This document shows, piece by piece, positions 8,699 to 16,951 of a DNA stretch of 64,000 bases (the first letter of the stretch is position 1; each line of letters begins with the position of its first letter). The stretch is from Aquabacterium sp. NJ1 (lineage in GTDB: Bacteria; Pseudomonadota; Gammaproteobacteria; Burkholderiales; Burkholderiaceae_C). A program made the position numbers and the translations under genes. The stretch spans positions 4,198,001 to 4,262,000 of the forward strand of contig NZ_JRKM01000001.1 in the NCBI RefSeq assembly GCF_000768065.1. Reading direction: 5' to 3'. A model generated the notes under the pieces. That model had not been told where the DNA came from and did not search any database. It saw only the letters and a list, made by a program, of their open reading frames with translations.

Positions 8699-10846
8699 TC
8701 AGAAAGCCACACGGACCGTGCCGTGCAGACTGAGCCGATCGTTGTAGCTGGACTGGTAGGCGCCAACACTGTAGAGATAGGTGTTGACGACAGGCGTGTG
8801 CAGGTAGCTCACCACCAGGGTGGATGAGCCCGGCAAGGTGCCAAGCCGGAAGGTGTGCGATGCGCTCAGGTCGGTGCGGGCGTATCGGCTTTCCTTGTAG
8901 CCATTGCCTGTTGAGCCGTAGCTCGCCAGGGACAGGCGCCAGTCATTCGTCAGCGCGTGCGAGAGCCCCAGGCCACCGCTGTGGCGGGCGTACTGCGTTG
9001 TCTCCACCGGGGTGCTGGCTTCACGGTTGAGCAAGAAGGCATAGCTCAGCCAGCTCGACCAACGGGGGGCGAAGTCCCAGTTGAGCTGGGTTTCCGCGCC
9101 GGTCAGCCTCACGTGACCCGAGTTGGAAATGGTCAGCGTCTCGAGTGCCGTGGTGGCAGACATCAGCTGGGTCAGCCGATCGTCGAACAGACGTGAGTCC
9201 AGGGTCAGGCCTGCACTGCGCACCATCAACAGATAGCCCAGCTCCAGCGACCGGATGCGCTCTTCAGTCAGGTTCGGGTTGCCGTCGTAGAAGTGAAAGC
9301 GCCCGGTGCTCGAGCCCATGACCAGTGGGGTCAGGCCGGTGACGGTTTCCGTCCAGTTGCTCTTGACCTCACCCAGGTCCGGGGTGCGCGTGCCTTGCGA
9401 GTACACGGCGCGCAAGGCCTGGTCTTCGCTGAGGTGGTAGTTCACCGCCAGGCGCGGCGAGAAGGTGCTGCGCCCCAGCGAGTTGGATTCACCGTAGCCG
9501 CCTACATTGAGTGTCGTGCTCGAGGTCGGGCGGTACTCGGCATGGCCAAACAGCCAGCGCACCGTGTTGCCCACCTGGCCGCCGAAGTAGGTGTCGCTGT
9601 CGGCAGACTGGTAGCGCAGCCCCACGCCGCCTACCAGCCGCAATGCTTCCGACACCACATAGGTATCCTGCACTTCAAGCTGTGTGCGGGTCTCGATCAT
9701 GTTCTGGTTGGTGGCGCCACAAGCGGTCAGGAAACCACCAAAGACGCCGCCAACGGGCGCCAGGATGGTGTTGAGCTGCGTGGCAATCTGGCCATCTCGC
9801 ATCGGATCGCCGGTCGACAGCGTCTGTGTGTCGATGATGTGGGCCAGGAGGCTGGCGTTCTCCAGGATGAAGGCACGGAAGTCCGGCACGAACAGGGCTT
9901 TGAACGGGCAGGTGAGCCAGGTCTGCTTGGTGCTGAGCTTGTCGTGGAAGCCCCTGATCTGCAGTTCATGGTTGGACGAGAGCGCGCGCGTCCATTTGCC
10001 GCTCAGCAGGGTTTCCGTGTTCTTGATGTCGGGCGCGGTGATCTGAAACACGTCCTGCACGTAGCCGACGTCGCGCTTGCCGTCCACGATGGCCGCTTGC
10101 AACTCCAGGGACGAAGCGGCCCCCAGATCGGTCTCGGCGCGCAGGTTCAGCCGCTGCACCCGGGTGCTGTCATGTGCGCCGCCGCGCAGCGTGATGTTGT
10201 CGTAACCGCTGTCGCGCTGGTTGTCCGCCGTGGCGTACAGGTGGGTGGCGCCCAGCTTGGTGGCCAGGCGCGCCGTGGCCCCGTTCTCGTGGTGCGAGCC
10301 GACCGAGGCCGAGACCATGCCCTGGTCCACATCCTTGGGGTGCTTGGTGAGGATGTTGATGACGGCCATCATCGAGTTCGGGCCGTATGCCGCCGAGTTG
10401 GGGTCGCGCGTCACCTCGATGCGGTCAACGTCTTCAAGCGCCACGGGCAACAGGGGCCAGTCCACCCGCGAGAAGCCGGGGCGGTAGGCCGAGACACCAT
10501 CGATCAGCACGTTCAGGCGGCGCGGGTTGGTGGCGTCCGTGCCGTGGTAGTTGACCCGGTAGTCGTTGCCAGAGGCCCTGGAAACCGCCATGCCAGGGAC
10601 CAGGCGCAAGGCTTCTTCGATGCGCGTGATGCCGTAGCGGCGGATGGTGTCTGCCGTGATGACGGTGACGCTGGCCGGGACGTCGCTGAGTGATTGGCGC
10701 AGGCGCGTGGGGGTGATCACCACAGGGTAGCGGAACTCGGTGGAGTCGATATCCTCGGCCGGCGGCTGTTGCGCCAGGCCCCTCTGGGGCAGCGCGATGG
10801 AGGTCATGGCCAGGGACGCCAGGGCAGTGGCCACGCTGGTTTTCAT
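8699..10846 (-). CDS. TonB-dependent outer-membrane receptor
   Basis: A 715-residue TonB-dependent receptor. A signal peptide (MKTSVATALASLAMTSIALP) is followed by a plug domain with SVTVITADTIRRYGITRIEE, LNVLIDGVSAYRPGFSR and IEVTRDPNSAAYGPNSMMAV. A C-terminal 22-strand barrel ends in the aromatic LSLHGTVRVAF. It would import a bound substrate using TonB energy. The ligand is not evident: no cobalamin, haem or siderophore biosynthesis gene is near. Two Cys in one extracellular loop region (about residues 310 and 400) are unusual for barrels. The start at 10846 is chosen because a signal peptide begins there; the frame remains open upstream into the response regulator gene. Confidence 0.88.
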   Translation of the reverse strand: MKTSVATALASLAMTSIALPQRGLAQQPPAEDIDSTEFRYPVVITPTRLRQSLSDVPASVTVITADTIRRYGITRIEEALRLVPGMAVSRASGNDYRVNYHGTDATNPRRLNVLIDGVSAYRPGFSRVDWPLLPVALEDVDRIEVTRDPNSAAYGPNSMMAVINILTKHPKDVDQGMVSASVGSHHENGATARLATKLGATHLYATADNQRDSGYDNITLRGGAHDSTRVQRLNLRAETDLGAASSLELQAAIVDGKRDVGYVQDVFQITAPDIKNTETLLSGKWTRALSSNHELQIRGFHDKLSTKQTWLTCPFKALFVPDFRAFILENASLLAHIIDTQTLSTGDPMRDGQIATQLNTILAPVGGVFGGFLTACGATNQNMIETRTQLEVQDTYVVSEALRLVGGVGLRYQSADSDTYFGGQVGNTVRWLFGHAEYRPTSSTTLNVGGYGESNSLGRSTFSPRLAVNYHLSEDQALRAVYSQGTRTPDLGEVKSNWTETVTGLTPLVMGSSTGRFHFYDGNPNLTEERIRSLELGYLLMVRSAGLTLDSRLFDDRLTQLMSATTALETLTISNSGHVRLTGAETQLNWDFAPRWSSWLSYAFLLNREASTPVETTQYARHSGGLGLSHALTNDWRLSLASYGSTGNGYKESRYARTDLSASHTFRLGTLPGSSTLVVSYLHTPVVNTYLYSVGAYQSSYNDRLSLHGTVRVAF

Positions 10847-10887
10847 GCCTGTGCTGCTGTGGCCCGGGCGGTGCGTGGCCGGCACGC

Positions 10888-11529
10888 TCAGGGCTCGATC
10901 AGGCCGCACTTCACCGCCAGCAGGGTGATGTCCGCGGCACGGTGGATGCCCAGGTGATCCTTGATGGACTGGCTCGTGGTGCTGATGGTCTTGGGCGACA
11001 GGTTCATGCGCTCGGCGATTTCCACGTTGGTCAGGCCTTGCGCCATCAGCTTGAAGACCTCGATCTCGCGGGGTTGCAGGCGAGCCAAAGGGGATTGGTC
11101 CCCGTGCACGCTCAACATGGCCAGGCGTGCGGCGATCTCGGGCAGGAACACCGTTTCGCCCTGGTGGATCTTGAGAATGGCCTGCGCCAGATCGGCAGGG
11201 TCGGCGCTCTTGGGCACAAAGGCCTTGGCACCACGCTTGTAGGCTTCGCGCACGACCGTGTCCTGGTCGAATTGCGTGTAGATCGCGACGCGGCCGTCAG
11301 GAAAGCGGGCCAGCAACGATTGCAGCAGGTCCAGGCCACCAACGCTGGCGTCGCCAAAACGCAAGTCCAGCACGAGCACGTCAGGCTGCAAGCGGGCGTA
11401 TGTGTCGATCACCGCGGTCGCCTCGCTGGCCGCCCCGACGACCGTCAGGCCATGGCGCGACAGCACGCTGGCCAGACCTTCCACGATCAAGGGGTGGTCG
11501 TCGGCAATCATCACCTTGATCGCGCTCAT
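10888..11529 (-). CDS. NarL/FixJ-type response regulator
   Basis: A 213-residue two-component regulator. The receiver domain has acidic residues in MIADDHPLI, the phospho-acceptor Asp55 in VLVLDLRF, and Lys in FVPKSADP. The C-terminal LuxR helix-turn-helix includes LQPREIEVFKLMAQGLTNVE and MNLSPKTISTTSQSI. It is the first gene of a minus-strand unit with the TonB receptor, the binding protein and the kinase, so it probably regulates that unit and is phosphorylated by that kinase (inference). A GGAGAG lies just before the ATG. Confidence 0.9.
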   Translation of the reverse strand: MSAIKVMIADDHPLIVEGLASVLSRHGLTVVGAASEATAVIDTYARLQPDVLVLDLRFGDASVGGLDLLQSLLARFPDGRVAIYTQFDQDTVVREAYKRGAKAFVPKSADPADLAQAILKIHQGETVFLPEIAARLAMLSVHGDQSPLARLQPREIEVFKLMAQGLTNVEIAERMNLSPKTISTTSQSIKDHLGIHRAADITLLAVKCGLIEP

Positions 11530-11563
11530 TGGTTTCTCTCCGTCACTGATTTGGCTTTATATG

Positions 11564-11580
11564 GGCATCTCCGGGATGCC
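11564..11580. promoter_or_regulatory. Inverted repeat upstream of the response regulator
   Basis: GGCATC-N5-GATGCC is a perfect 6-bp dyad about 35 bp upstream of the response regulator ATG, close to where its promoter should be. It could be an operator for the NarL-type regulator (autoregulation) or a short hairpin in the leader. There is no direct evidence beyond position and symmetry. Confidence 0.3.
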
Positions 11581-11783
11581 GTTGCGTGCAAGGTGTCATC
11601 ACTTCGCTACCTTGTGGCATCTTGGTGATGTCTGATTCGCCGGGAACCGGGCATTTTACAGCTTTGCCGCATGGTGAGGGGCGGGGCGTTGATCACCCTG
11701 CGTGCCGCAATCTTGTCCGAATATGCGGAATATCTCGTGACTTGGTTTCTTTGTGTTGCATCTATTTGCTACTTAATGGCAAT

Positions 11784-11810
11784 TTGATTGGCTTTTTGTG
11801 GTGCTATAGT
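11784..11810 (+). promoter_or_regulatory. Probable sigma-70 promoter upstream of the leu leader
   Basis: TTGATT (11784-11789) and TATAGT (11805-11810) form a plausible -35/-10 pair with a short 15-base spacer. A TGC just before the -10 box gives an extended -10. It lies about 290 bp before leuC, in the only AT-rich patch of this gap. Confidence 0.45.
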
Positions 11811-11816
11811 TGCACA

Positions 11817-11945
11817 CAAGAAGAAAGTTTTAACGCTGTCAACCGGTTCTTGAGGGGGAGTGCGGCCGAAGAGTCGCCAGATCGCTCTGGGAGGGGCGGC
11901 AGAAGGGCATGTCCAGTCAATGGGCATGCCCTTTGTGCTTTCTGC
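11817..11945 (+). ncRNA. Candidate leader RNA or small RNA upstream of leuC
   Basis: Transcription from the promoter at 11784-11810 would give about 120 nt ending in a strong hairpin at 11903-11933. The hairpin has 12 base pairs (one G-U) around a 7-nt loop and is followed by a moderately T-rich tail. No conserved ORF or run of Leu codons is visible, so a classical leucine attenuator peptide is not supported. It may be an attenuator of another kind or an independent small RNA. The rest of the 572-bp gap between the divergent regulator and leuC holds no gene I can support; a TAAAAT near 12046 may be a second, leuC-proximal -10 box. Confidence 0.35.
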
Positions 11946-12101
11946 GCGCCTTTTTCCGGGCTGCGATGCGTGCTTGGGTGCTCAAAACCCTTCCCACAAG
12001 GGAAACCCGCGCCCCTACGGAGCCATTCGTGCGTCCCGTGCCTTAAAATCGTCATCTTTTCCCTCTACAGGGCCCACCAGCCCTTTGCCCGACTGAGCAT
12101 C

Positions 12102-13511
12102 ATGGGACGCACCCTCTACGACAAGATCTGGGACGAGCACGTCGTCCATACCGAAGAAGACGGCACCGCCGTGCTGTACATCGACCGTCACCTGGTGCAT
12201 GAAGTCACCAGCCCGCAGGCGTTCGAAGGCCTGGACATCGCCGGCCGCAAGGTGTGGCGCCTGTCGGCCAACCTGGCCGTGAGCGACCACAACGTGCCCA
12301 CGACCGATCGCTCCGAAGGCATCAAGGACCCGATCTCCAAGCTGCAGGTCGACACGCTGGACAAGAACTGCGACCGCGTCGGCATCACGCAGTTCAAGAT
12401 GAGCGACAAGCGCCAGGGTATCGTGCACGTGATCGGCCCGGAGCAGGGCGCCACGCTGCCCGGCATGACCGTGGTCTGCGGCGACAGCCACACCTCCACG
12501 CACGGTGCTTTCGGCGCGCTGGCCCACGGCATCGGCACGTCCGAGGTCGAGCACGTGCTGGCCACACAGACGCTGCTGGCCAAGAAGGCCAAGAACATGC
12601 TGGTCAAGGTCGAGGGGACGCTGACCAAGGGCTGCTCGGCCAAGGACATCGTGCTGGCCATCATCGGCAAGATCGGCACGGCTGGCGGCACGGGCTACAC
12701 CATCGAGTTCGCCGGCAGCGCCATCCGCGCCCTGAGCATGGAAGGCCGCATGACCGTGTGCAACATGGCCATCGAAGCCGGTGCGCGCGCCGGCCTGGTG
12801 GCCGTGGACGACACCACGATCAACTACTGCAAGGGCCGCCCCTTCTCGCCCGCTGGCGTCGAGTGGGATCAGGCCGTGGCTTATTGGCGCACGCTGCATT
12901 CCGACCCCGATGCTGTCTTCGACACCGTGGTCGAACTCAACGCCAGCGAGATCAAGCCGCAGGTCACCTGGGGCACCTCGCCCGAGATGGTGCTGTCCAT
13001 CGACGACCGCGTGCCCGATCCCGACAAGGAAAAGGACCCGGTCAAGCGCTCGGCCACCGAGCGTGCGCTGCAGTACATGGCGCTCGAACCCAACAAGGCC
13101 ATCAACGACATCCTCGTCGACAAGGTCTTCATCGGTTCGTGCACCAACAGCCGCATCGAAGACATGCGCGAAGCCGCTGCCGTGGTCAAGAAGATCGGTG
13201 GCCGCGTGGCCTCGAACATCAAGCTGGCCCTGGTCGTGCCTGGCTCCGGCCTGGTCAAGGAGCAGGCCGAGCGCGAAGGCCTGGACCAGATCTTCAAGGC
13301 CGCAGGCTTCGAATGGCGTGAGCCTGGTTGCTCCATGTGCCTGGCCATGAACGCCGACCGCCTCGAGCCCGGCGAGCGCTGCGCCTCGACCAGCAACCGC
13401 AACTTCGAAGGCCGTCAAGGCGCGGGTGGCCGCACCCATCTGGTTAGCCCGGCCATGGCCGCTGCGGCCGCGATGCAAGGCCACTTCGTGGACATCCGCC
13501 GCATCGCCTGA
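12102..13511 (+). CDS. leuC: 3-isopropylmalate dehydratase large subunit
   Basis: The 469-residue aconitase-family subunit that, with LeuD, isomerises 2- to 3-isopropylmalate in leucine synthesis. The [4Fe-4S] cysteines are in [13 protein letters not shown] and [12 protein letters not shown]. The substrate-binding motif [13 protein letters not shown] is present. The frame is open for another 170 codons upstream, but that part is not LeuC-like; the ATG at 12102 begins the conserved [15 protein letters not shown]. It heads the order leuC-entericidin-leuD-leuB-asd. Confidence 0.97.
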   Translation: MGRTLYDKIWDEHVVHTEEDGTAVLYIDRHLVHEVTSPQAFEGLDIAGRKVWRLSANLAVSDHNVPTTDRSEGIKDPISKLQVDTLDKNCDRVGITQFKMSDKRQGIVHVIGPEQGATLPGMTVVCGDSHTSTHGAFGALAHGIGTSEVEHVLATQTLLAKKAKNMLVKVEGTLTKGCSAKDIVLAIIGKIGTAGGTGYTIEFAGSAIRALSMEGRMTVCNMAIEAGARAGLVAVDDTTINYCKGRPFSPAGVEWDQAVAYWRTLHSDPDAVFDTVVELNASEIKPQVTWGTSPEMVLSIDDRVPDPDKEKDPVKRSATERALQYMALEPNKAINDILVDKVFIGSCTNSRIEDMREAAAVVKKIGGRVASNIKLALVVPGSGLVKEQAEREGLDQIFKAAGFEWREPGCSMCLAMNADRLEPGERCASTSNRNFEGRQGAGGRTHLVSPAMAAAAAMQGHFVDIRRIA

Positions 13512-13543
13512 TCCCATTTGTCTTGTAGTTGGAGCGCCCTCAC

Positions 13544-13675
13544 ATGAAACGTCTGGCTGTTTTTCTGATCGTGACTTTGTCCATGCTGACGCTGTCGGCC
13601 TGCAACACCGTTCACGGTGTGGGGCAGGACATCGAGAAGGCCGGTGAGGCCATCTCCAACGCAGCGAAAAAGTAA
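13544..13675 (+). CDS. Entericidin A/B-like small lipoprotein
   Basis: A 43-residue protein. The lipoprotein signal MKRLAVFLIVTLSMLTLSAC has a lipobox ending at Cys20. The mature part NTVHGVGQDIEKAGEAI is typical of entericidins, small membrane lipoproteins of toxin-antitoxin type in enterobacteria. A GGAG at 13531 lies nine bases before the ATG. It lies between leuC and leuD (6 bp before leuD), an arrangement common in Burkholderiales. A function in this position has not been established as far as I know. Confidence 0.85.
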   Translation: MKRLAVFLIVTLSMLTLSACNTVHGVGQDIEKAGEAISNAAKK

Positions 13676-13681
13676 TTCACC

Positions 13682-14329
13682 ATGCAAGCATTTCGCATTC
13701 ACAAGGGCCTGGTGGCCCCGATGGACCGGGACAACGTCGACACCGACGCCATCATTCCCAAGCAGTTCCTGAAGTCCATCAAGCGCACGGGTTTTGGCCC
13801 CAACTTGTTCGACGAATGGCGCTACCTGGACGCGGGCGAGCCCGGCCAGGACCCGGCCACGCGCAAGCCCAACCCGGATTTCGTGCTCAACCAGTCGCGC
13901 TACAAGGGCGCCTCCGTGCTGCTGGCTCGCAAGAACTTCGGTTGCGGCTCCAGTCGCGAGCACGCGCCCTGGGCGCTGGACCAATACGGCTTTCGCGCCA
14001 TCATTGCGCCCAGCTTTGCCGACATCTTCTTCAACAACAGCGTCAAGAACGGCCTGCTGCCCATTCAATTGAGCGAGTTGCAGGTCGACAATCTGTTCAA
14101 TGAAGTCGCGGCCTTCCCCGGCTACGAGCTGACTGTCGATCTGGAGCGCCAGGTCGTGATCAAGCCCGATGGCACCGAGTTGCCTTTCGAGGTGCAGCCC
14201 TTCCGCAAGTACTGCCTGCTCAATGGCTTCGATGACATCGGCCTGACCCTGCGTCATGCCGACAAGATCAAGGCCTATGAAGCCGAGCGCCTGGCGCAAA
14301 AGCCCTGGCTGAACCACCGCATCGTCTAA
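13682..14329 (+). CDS. leuD: 3-isopropylmalate dehydratase small subunit
   Basis: A 215-residue swivel-domain partner of LeuC. The start [18 protein letters not shown] and the substrate-recognition segment [15 protein letters not shown] are standard. Its length matches the LeuD class of proteobacteria. It starts only 6 bp after the entericidin-like gene and is followed 29 bp later by leuB. Confidence 0.97.
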   Translation: MQAFRIHKGLVAPMDRDNVDTDAIIPKQFLKSIKRTGFGPNLFDEWRYLDAGEPGQDPATRKPNPDFVLNQSRYKGASVLLARKNFGCGSSREHAPWALDQYGFRAIIAPSFADIFFNNSVKNGLLPIQLSELQVDNLFNEVAAFPGYELTVDLERQVVIKPDGTELPFEVQPFRKYCLLNGFDDIGLTLRHADKIKAYEAERLAQKPWLNHRIV

Positions 14330-14358
14330 ACAAAAACATCCCTCGCTGAGACTCCATC

Positions 14359-15444
14359 ATGGTCATGAAGATTGCTGTTCTGCCGGGTGACGGCATTGGT
14401 CCCGAAATCGTCACGGAAGCTGTCAAGGTGCTCAACACCTTGGACCTGGCTTTCGAGATGAAAGAGGCCAAGGTCGGTGGCGCCGCCTTTGACGCCCACG
14501 GCCACCCGCTGCCCGAGCACACCCTGAACCTGGCCATGGAGTCCGACGCCGTGCTGTTCGGCTCGGTGGGCGACTGGAAGTACGACAAGCTGGACCGCCC
14601 CCTGCGTCCTGAGCAGGCCATCCTGGGTCTGCGCAAGAACATGGGCCTGTTCGCCAACTTCCGCCCCGCCATCTGCTACCCGCAACTGACCCATGCTTCC
14701 AGCCTCAAGCCTGAGCTGGTCGCCGGCCTGGACATCCTCATCATCCGTGAGCTGACGGGTGACATCTACTTCGGCCAGCCGCGTGGCCGCCGCCAGTCGC
14801 CGGACGGCGAGTTCAAGGGGGCTGACGAGGCTTTCGACACCATGCGCTACTCGCGCCCCGAGATCGAGCGCATCGCCCACGTGGCCTTCCAGGCTGCCCG
14901 CAAGCGCGGCAAGCGCGTGACCAGTGTCGACAAGGCCAACGTGCTGGAAACTTTCCAGTTCTGGAAGGACGTGGTCACCGAAGTGCACGCCCAGTACCCC
15001 GACATCGAGCTGGACCACATGTACGTGGACAACGCCGCGATGCAGCTGGTCAAGGCGCCCAAGAAGTTCGACGTGCTGTTCACCGGCAACATGTTCGGCG
15101 ACATCCTGTCTGACGCGGCGGCCATGTTGACCGGCTCGATTGGCATGCTGCCTTCGGCCTCGCTCAACGCCAAGGGCCAGGGTCTGTACGAGCCCAGCCA
15201 CGGCTCGGCCCCCGACATCGCCGGCAAGGGCGTGGCCAACCCGCTGGCCACCATCCTGAGCGCGGCCATGATGCTGCGCTTCAGCCTGAACCAGGAAGAA
15301 GCCGCCAGCCGCATCGAGCGCGCCGTGCAAGCCGTGCTGGAGCAGGGCCTGCGCACGCCGGACATCTACAGCGAAGGCACCAAGAAAGTGGGCACCGTCG
15401 ATATGGGCGAAGCCGTGGTGGCCGCCCTGAAATCGCAAGGTTAA
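14359..15444 (+). CDS. leuB: 3-isopropylmalate dehydrogenase
   Basis: A 361-residue NAD-dependent dehydrogenase. It oxidises and decarboxylates 3-isopropylmalate to 2-oxoisocaproate, the third step of leucine synthesis. It has the N-terminal [12 protein letters not shown], the Mg/substrate region [23 protein letters not shown], and the NAD-binding [20 protein letters not shown]. The start at 14359 is taken; an ATG two codons later is equally possible. Confidence 0.97.
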   Translation: MVMKIAVLPGDGIGPEIVTEAVKVLNTLDLAFEMKEAKVGGAAFDAHGHPLPEHTLNLAMESDAVLFGSVGDWKYDKLDRPLRPEQAILGLRKNMGLFANFRPAICYPQLTHASSLKPELVAGLDILIIRELTGDIYFGQPRGRRQSPDGEFKGADEAFDTMRYSRPEIERIAHVAFQAARKRGKRVTSVDKANVLETFQFWKDVVTEVHAQYPDIELDHMYVDNAAMQLVKAPKKFDVLFTGNMFGDILSDAAAMLTGSIGMLPSASLNAKGQGLYEPSHGSAPDIAGKGVANPLATILSAAMMLRFSLNQEEAASRIERAVQAVLEQGLRTPDIYSEGTKKVGTVDMGEAVVAALKSQG

Positions 15445-15504
15445 GGCGCGGGCTGATGCGCGCCTCGGCGCGCACGCACAAGATTCAATTTGAAGGATAG
15501 AAAA

Positions 15505-16638
15505 ATGGCTACGACTCTGGTTGGTTTGGTGGGCTGGCGCGGCATGGTCGGCTCCGTCTTGATGGACCGCATGCAGGCCGAAGGTGACTTCGACCTCATC
15601 GAGCCGATGTTCTTCTCGACCTCGAACGCGGGCGGCAAGGCCCCGTCGATGGCCAAGAACGAAACCACGCTCAAGGATGCCTACAGCATCGAAGACCTCA
15701 AGCGCTGCGACATCATCCTGACGGCTCAGGGTGGCGACTACACGACCGAGGTGTATCCCAAGCTGCGCGCAGCTGGCTGGAATGGCCACTGGATCGACGC
15801 CGCATCGACCCTGCGCATGAAGGACGACGCCGTGATCGTGCTGGATCCGGTCAACATGCCCGTGATCAAGAACGCGCTGGCCAACGGTGGCAAGAACTGG
15901 ATCGGCGGCAACTGCACGGTCAGCTGCATGCTGATCGGCGTGGGTGCGCTGTACAAGGCTGGGCTGGTCGAGTGGATGTCCACCCAGACCTACCAGGCTG
16001 CTTCCGGCGGCGGTGCCCAGCACATGCGCGAACTGCTGACCCAGTTCGGCACGCTGAACGCCGAAGTGCGCTCGCTGCTGGACGACCCCAAGAGCGCCAT
16101 CCTCGAGATCGACCGCAAGGTCATCGCCAAGCAGCGCGCCCTGACCGAAGCCGAAACCGCCAACTTCGGCGTGCCGCTGGGTGGCTCGCTCATCCCCTGG
16201 ATCGACAAGGACCTGGGCAATGGCCAGTCCAAGGAGGAGTGGAAGGGCATGGCCGAGACCAACAAGATCCTCGGTCAAGGCGAAGGCTTTGGTTCACCCG
16301 CCGTGCCGGTGGACGGCTTCTGCGTGCGCGTCGGCGCCATGCGCTGCCACAGCCAGGCTTTGACCTTCAAGCTCAAGAAGGACGTGTCCGTGCAGGAGAT
16401 CGAAGCCATGATCGCCGCCGACAACCCCTGGGCCAAGGTTGTGCCCAACACCCGCGAAGCCACGATCAAGGACCTGACCCCCGTGGCCGTGACCGGCACG
16501 CTGACGATCCCTGTGGGCCGTATCCGCAAGCTGGCCATGGGGCCGGAATATGTCGGCGCTTTCACCATCGGCGACCAGTTGCTGTGGGGTGCGGCCGAGC
16601 CGCTGCGTCGCATGCTGCGCATTTTGCTGAACGCGTGA
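15505..16638 (+). CDS. asd: Aspartate-semialdehyde dehydrogenase
   Basis: A 377-residue enzyme that reduces aspartyl phosphate to aspartate semialdehyde, the branch point to lysine, diaminopimelate, methionine and threonine. It shows the NADP-binding [14 protein letters not shown], the catalytic Cys137 in [10 protein letters not shown], and the active-site His in [16 protein letters not shown]. The ATG at 15505 is chosen because GAAGGA (15492-15497) precedes it by seven bases. It follows leuB by 60 bp. Confidence 0.96.
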   Translation: MATTLVGLVGWRGMVGSVLMDRMQAEGDFDLIEPMFFSTSNAGGKAPSMAKNETTLKDAYSIEDLKRCDIILTAQGGDYTTEVYPKLRAAGWNGHWIDAASTLRMKDDAVIVLDPVNMPVIKNALANGGKNWIGGNCTVSCMLIGVGALYKAGLVEWMSTQTYQAASGGGAQHMRELLTQFGTLNAEVRSLLDDPKSAILEIDRKVIAKQRALTEAETANFGVPLGGSLIPWIDKDLGNGQSKEEWKGMAETNKILGQGEGFGSPAVPVDGFCVRVGAMRCHSQALTFKLKKDVSVQEIEAMIAADNPWAKVVPNTREATIKDLTPVAVTGTLTIPVGRIRKLAMGPEYVGAFTIGDQLLWGAAEPLRRMLRILLNA

Positions 16639-16814
16639 TTTGAATTAACCGACGTTGTTGGTGCATATTGGGCAAGCGCCAGCAACGTCTGGTCACAAAA
16701 TCGGTGCCGAGCCTTGTTGCCCCAGGGCGACAATCTAACCCCCTAGTTTCACGCTGGACACTTGTTTCCGGCCTGAATCCGACCTTGGGGCGCTAGATCA
16801 GTAATTGCATGAGC

Positions 16815-16843
16815 TTGTCACCGTATCTGCTTGATGCTATTGT
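16815..16843 (+). promoter_or_regulatory. Probable sigma-70 promoter of fimV
   Basis: TTGTCA (16815-16820), a 17-base spacer and TATTGT (16838-16843) preceded by TGC. It sits in the 313-bp gap between asd and fimV; I see no gene in the rest of that gap. Confidence 0.5.
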
Positions 16844-16951
16844 GTTTTCTGCTGCGTACCGTCTGCAGGTGCTGGCGCGTCTGTGGGTCGCTTTCCGATC
16901 CAGGGGTGCCATCGGTCGACACGCCGACCTCATGACGACTTGGGAGACGCC

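Noticed and set aside
11903-11933. Classical leucine attenuator with a leader peptide
   Set aside because: The short frames over the hairpin lack a run of Leu codons. Only the hairpin is supported.
11586-12101. N-terminal extension of leuC to 11586
   Set aside because: The extra 172 residues are unlike LeuC and cross a promoter and a strong hairpin. The conserved protein starts at 12102.
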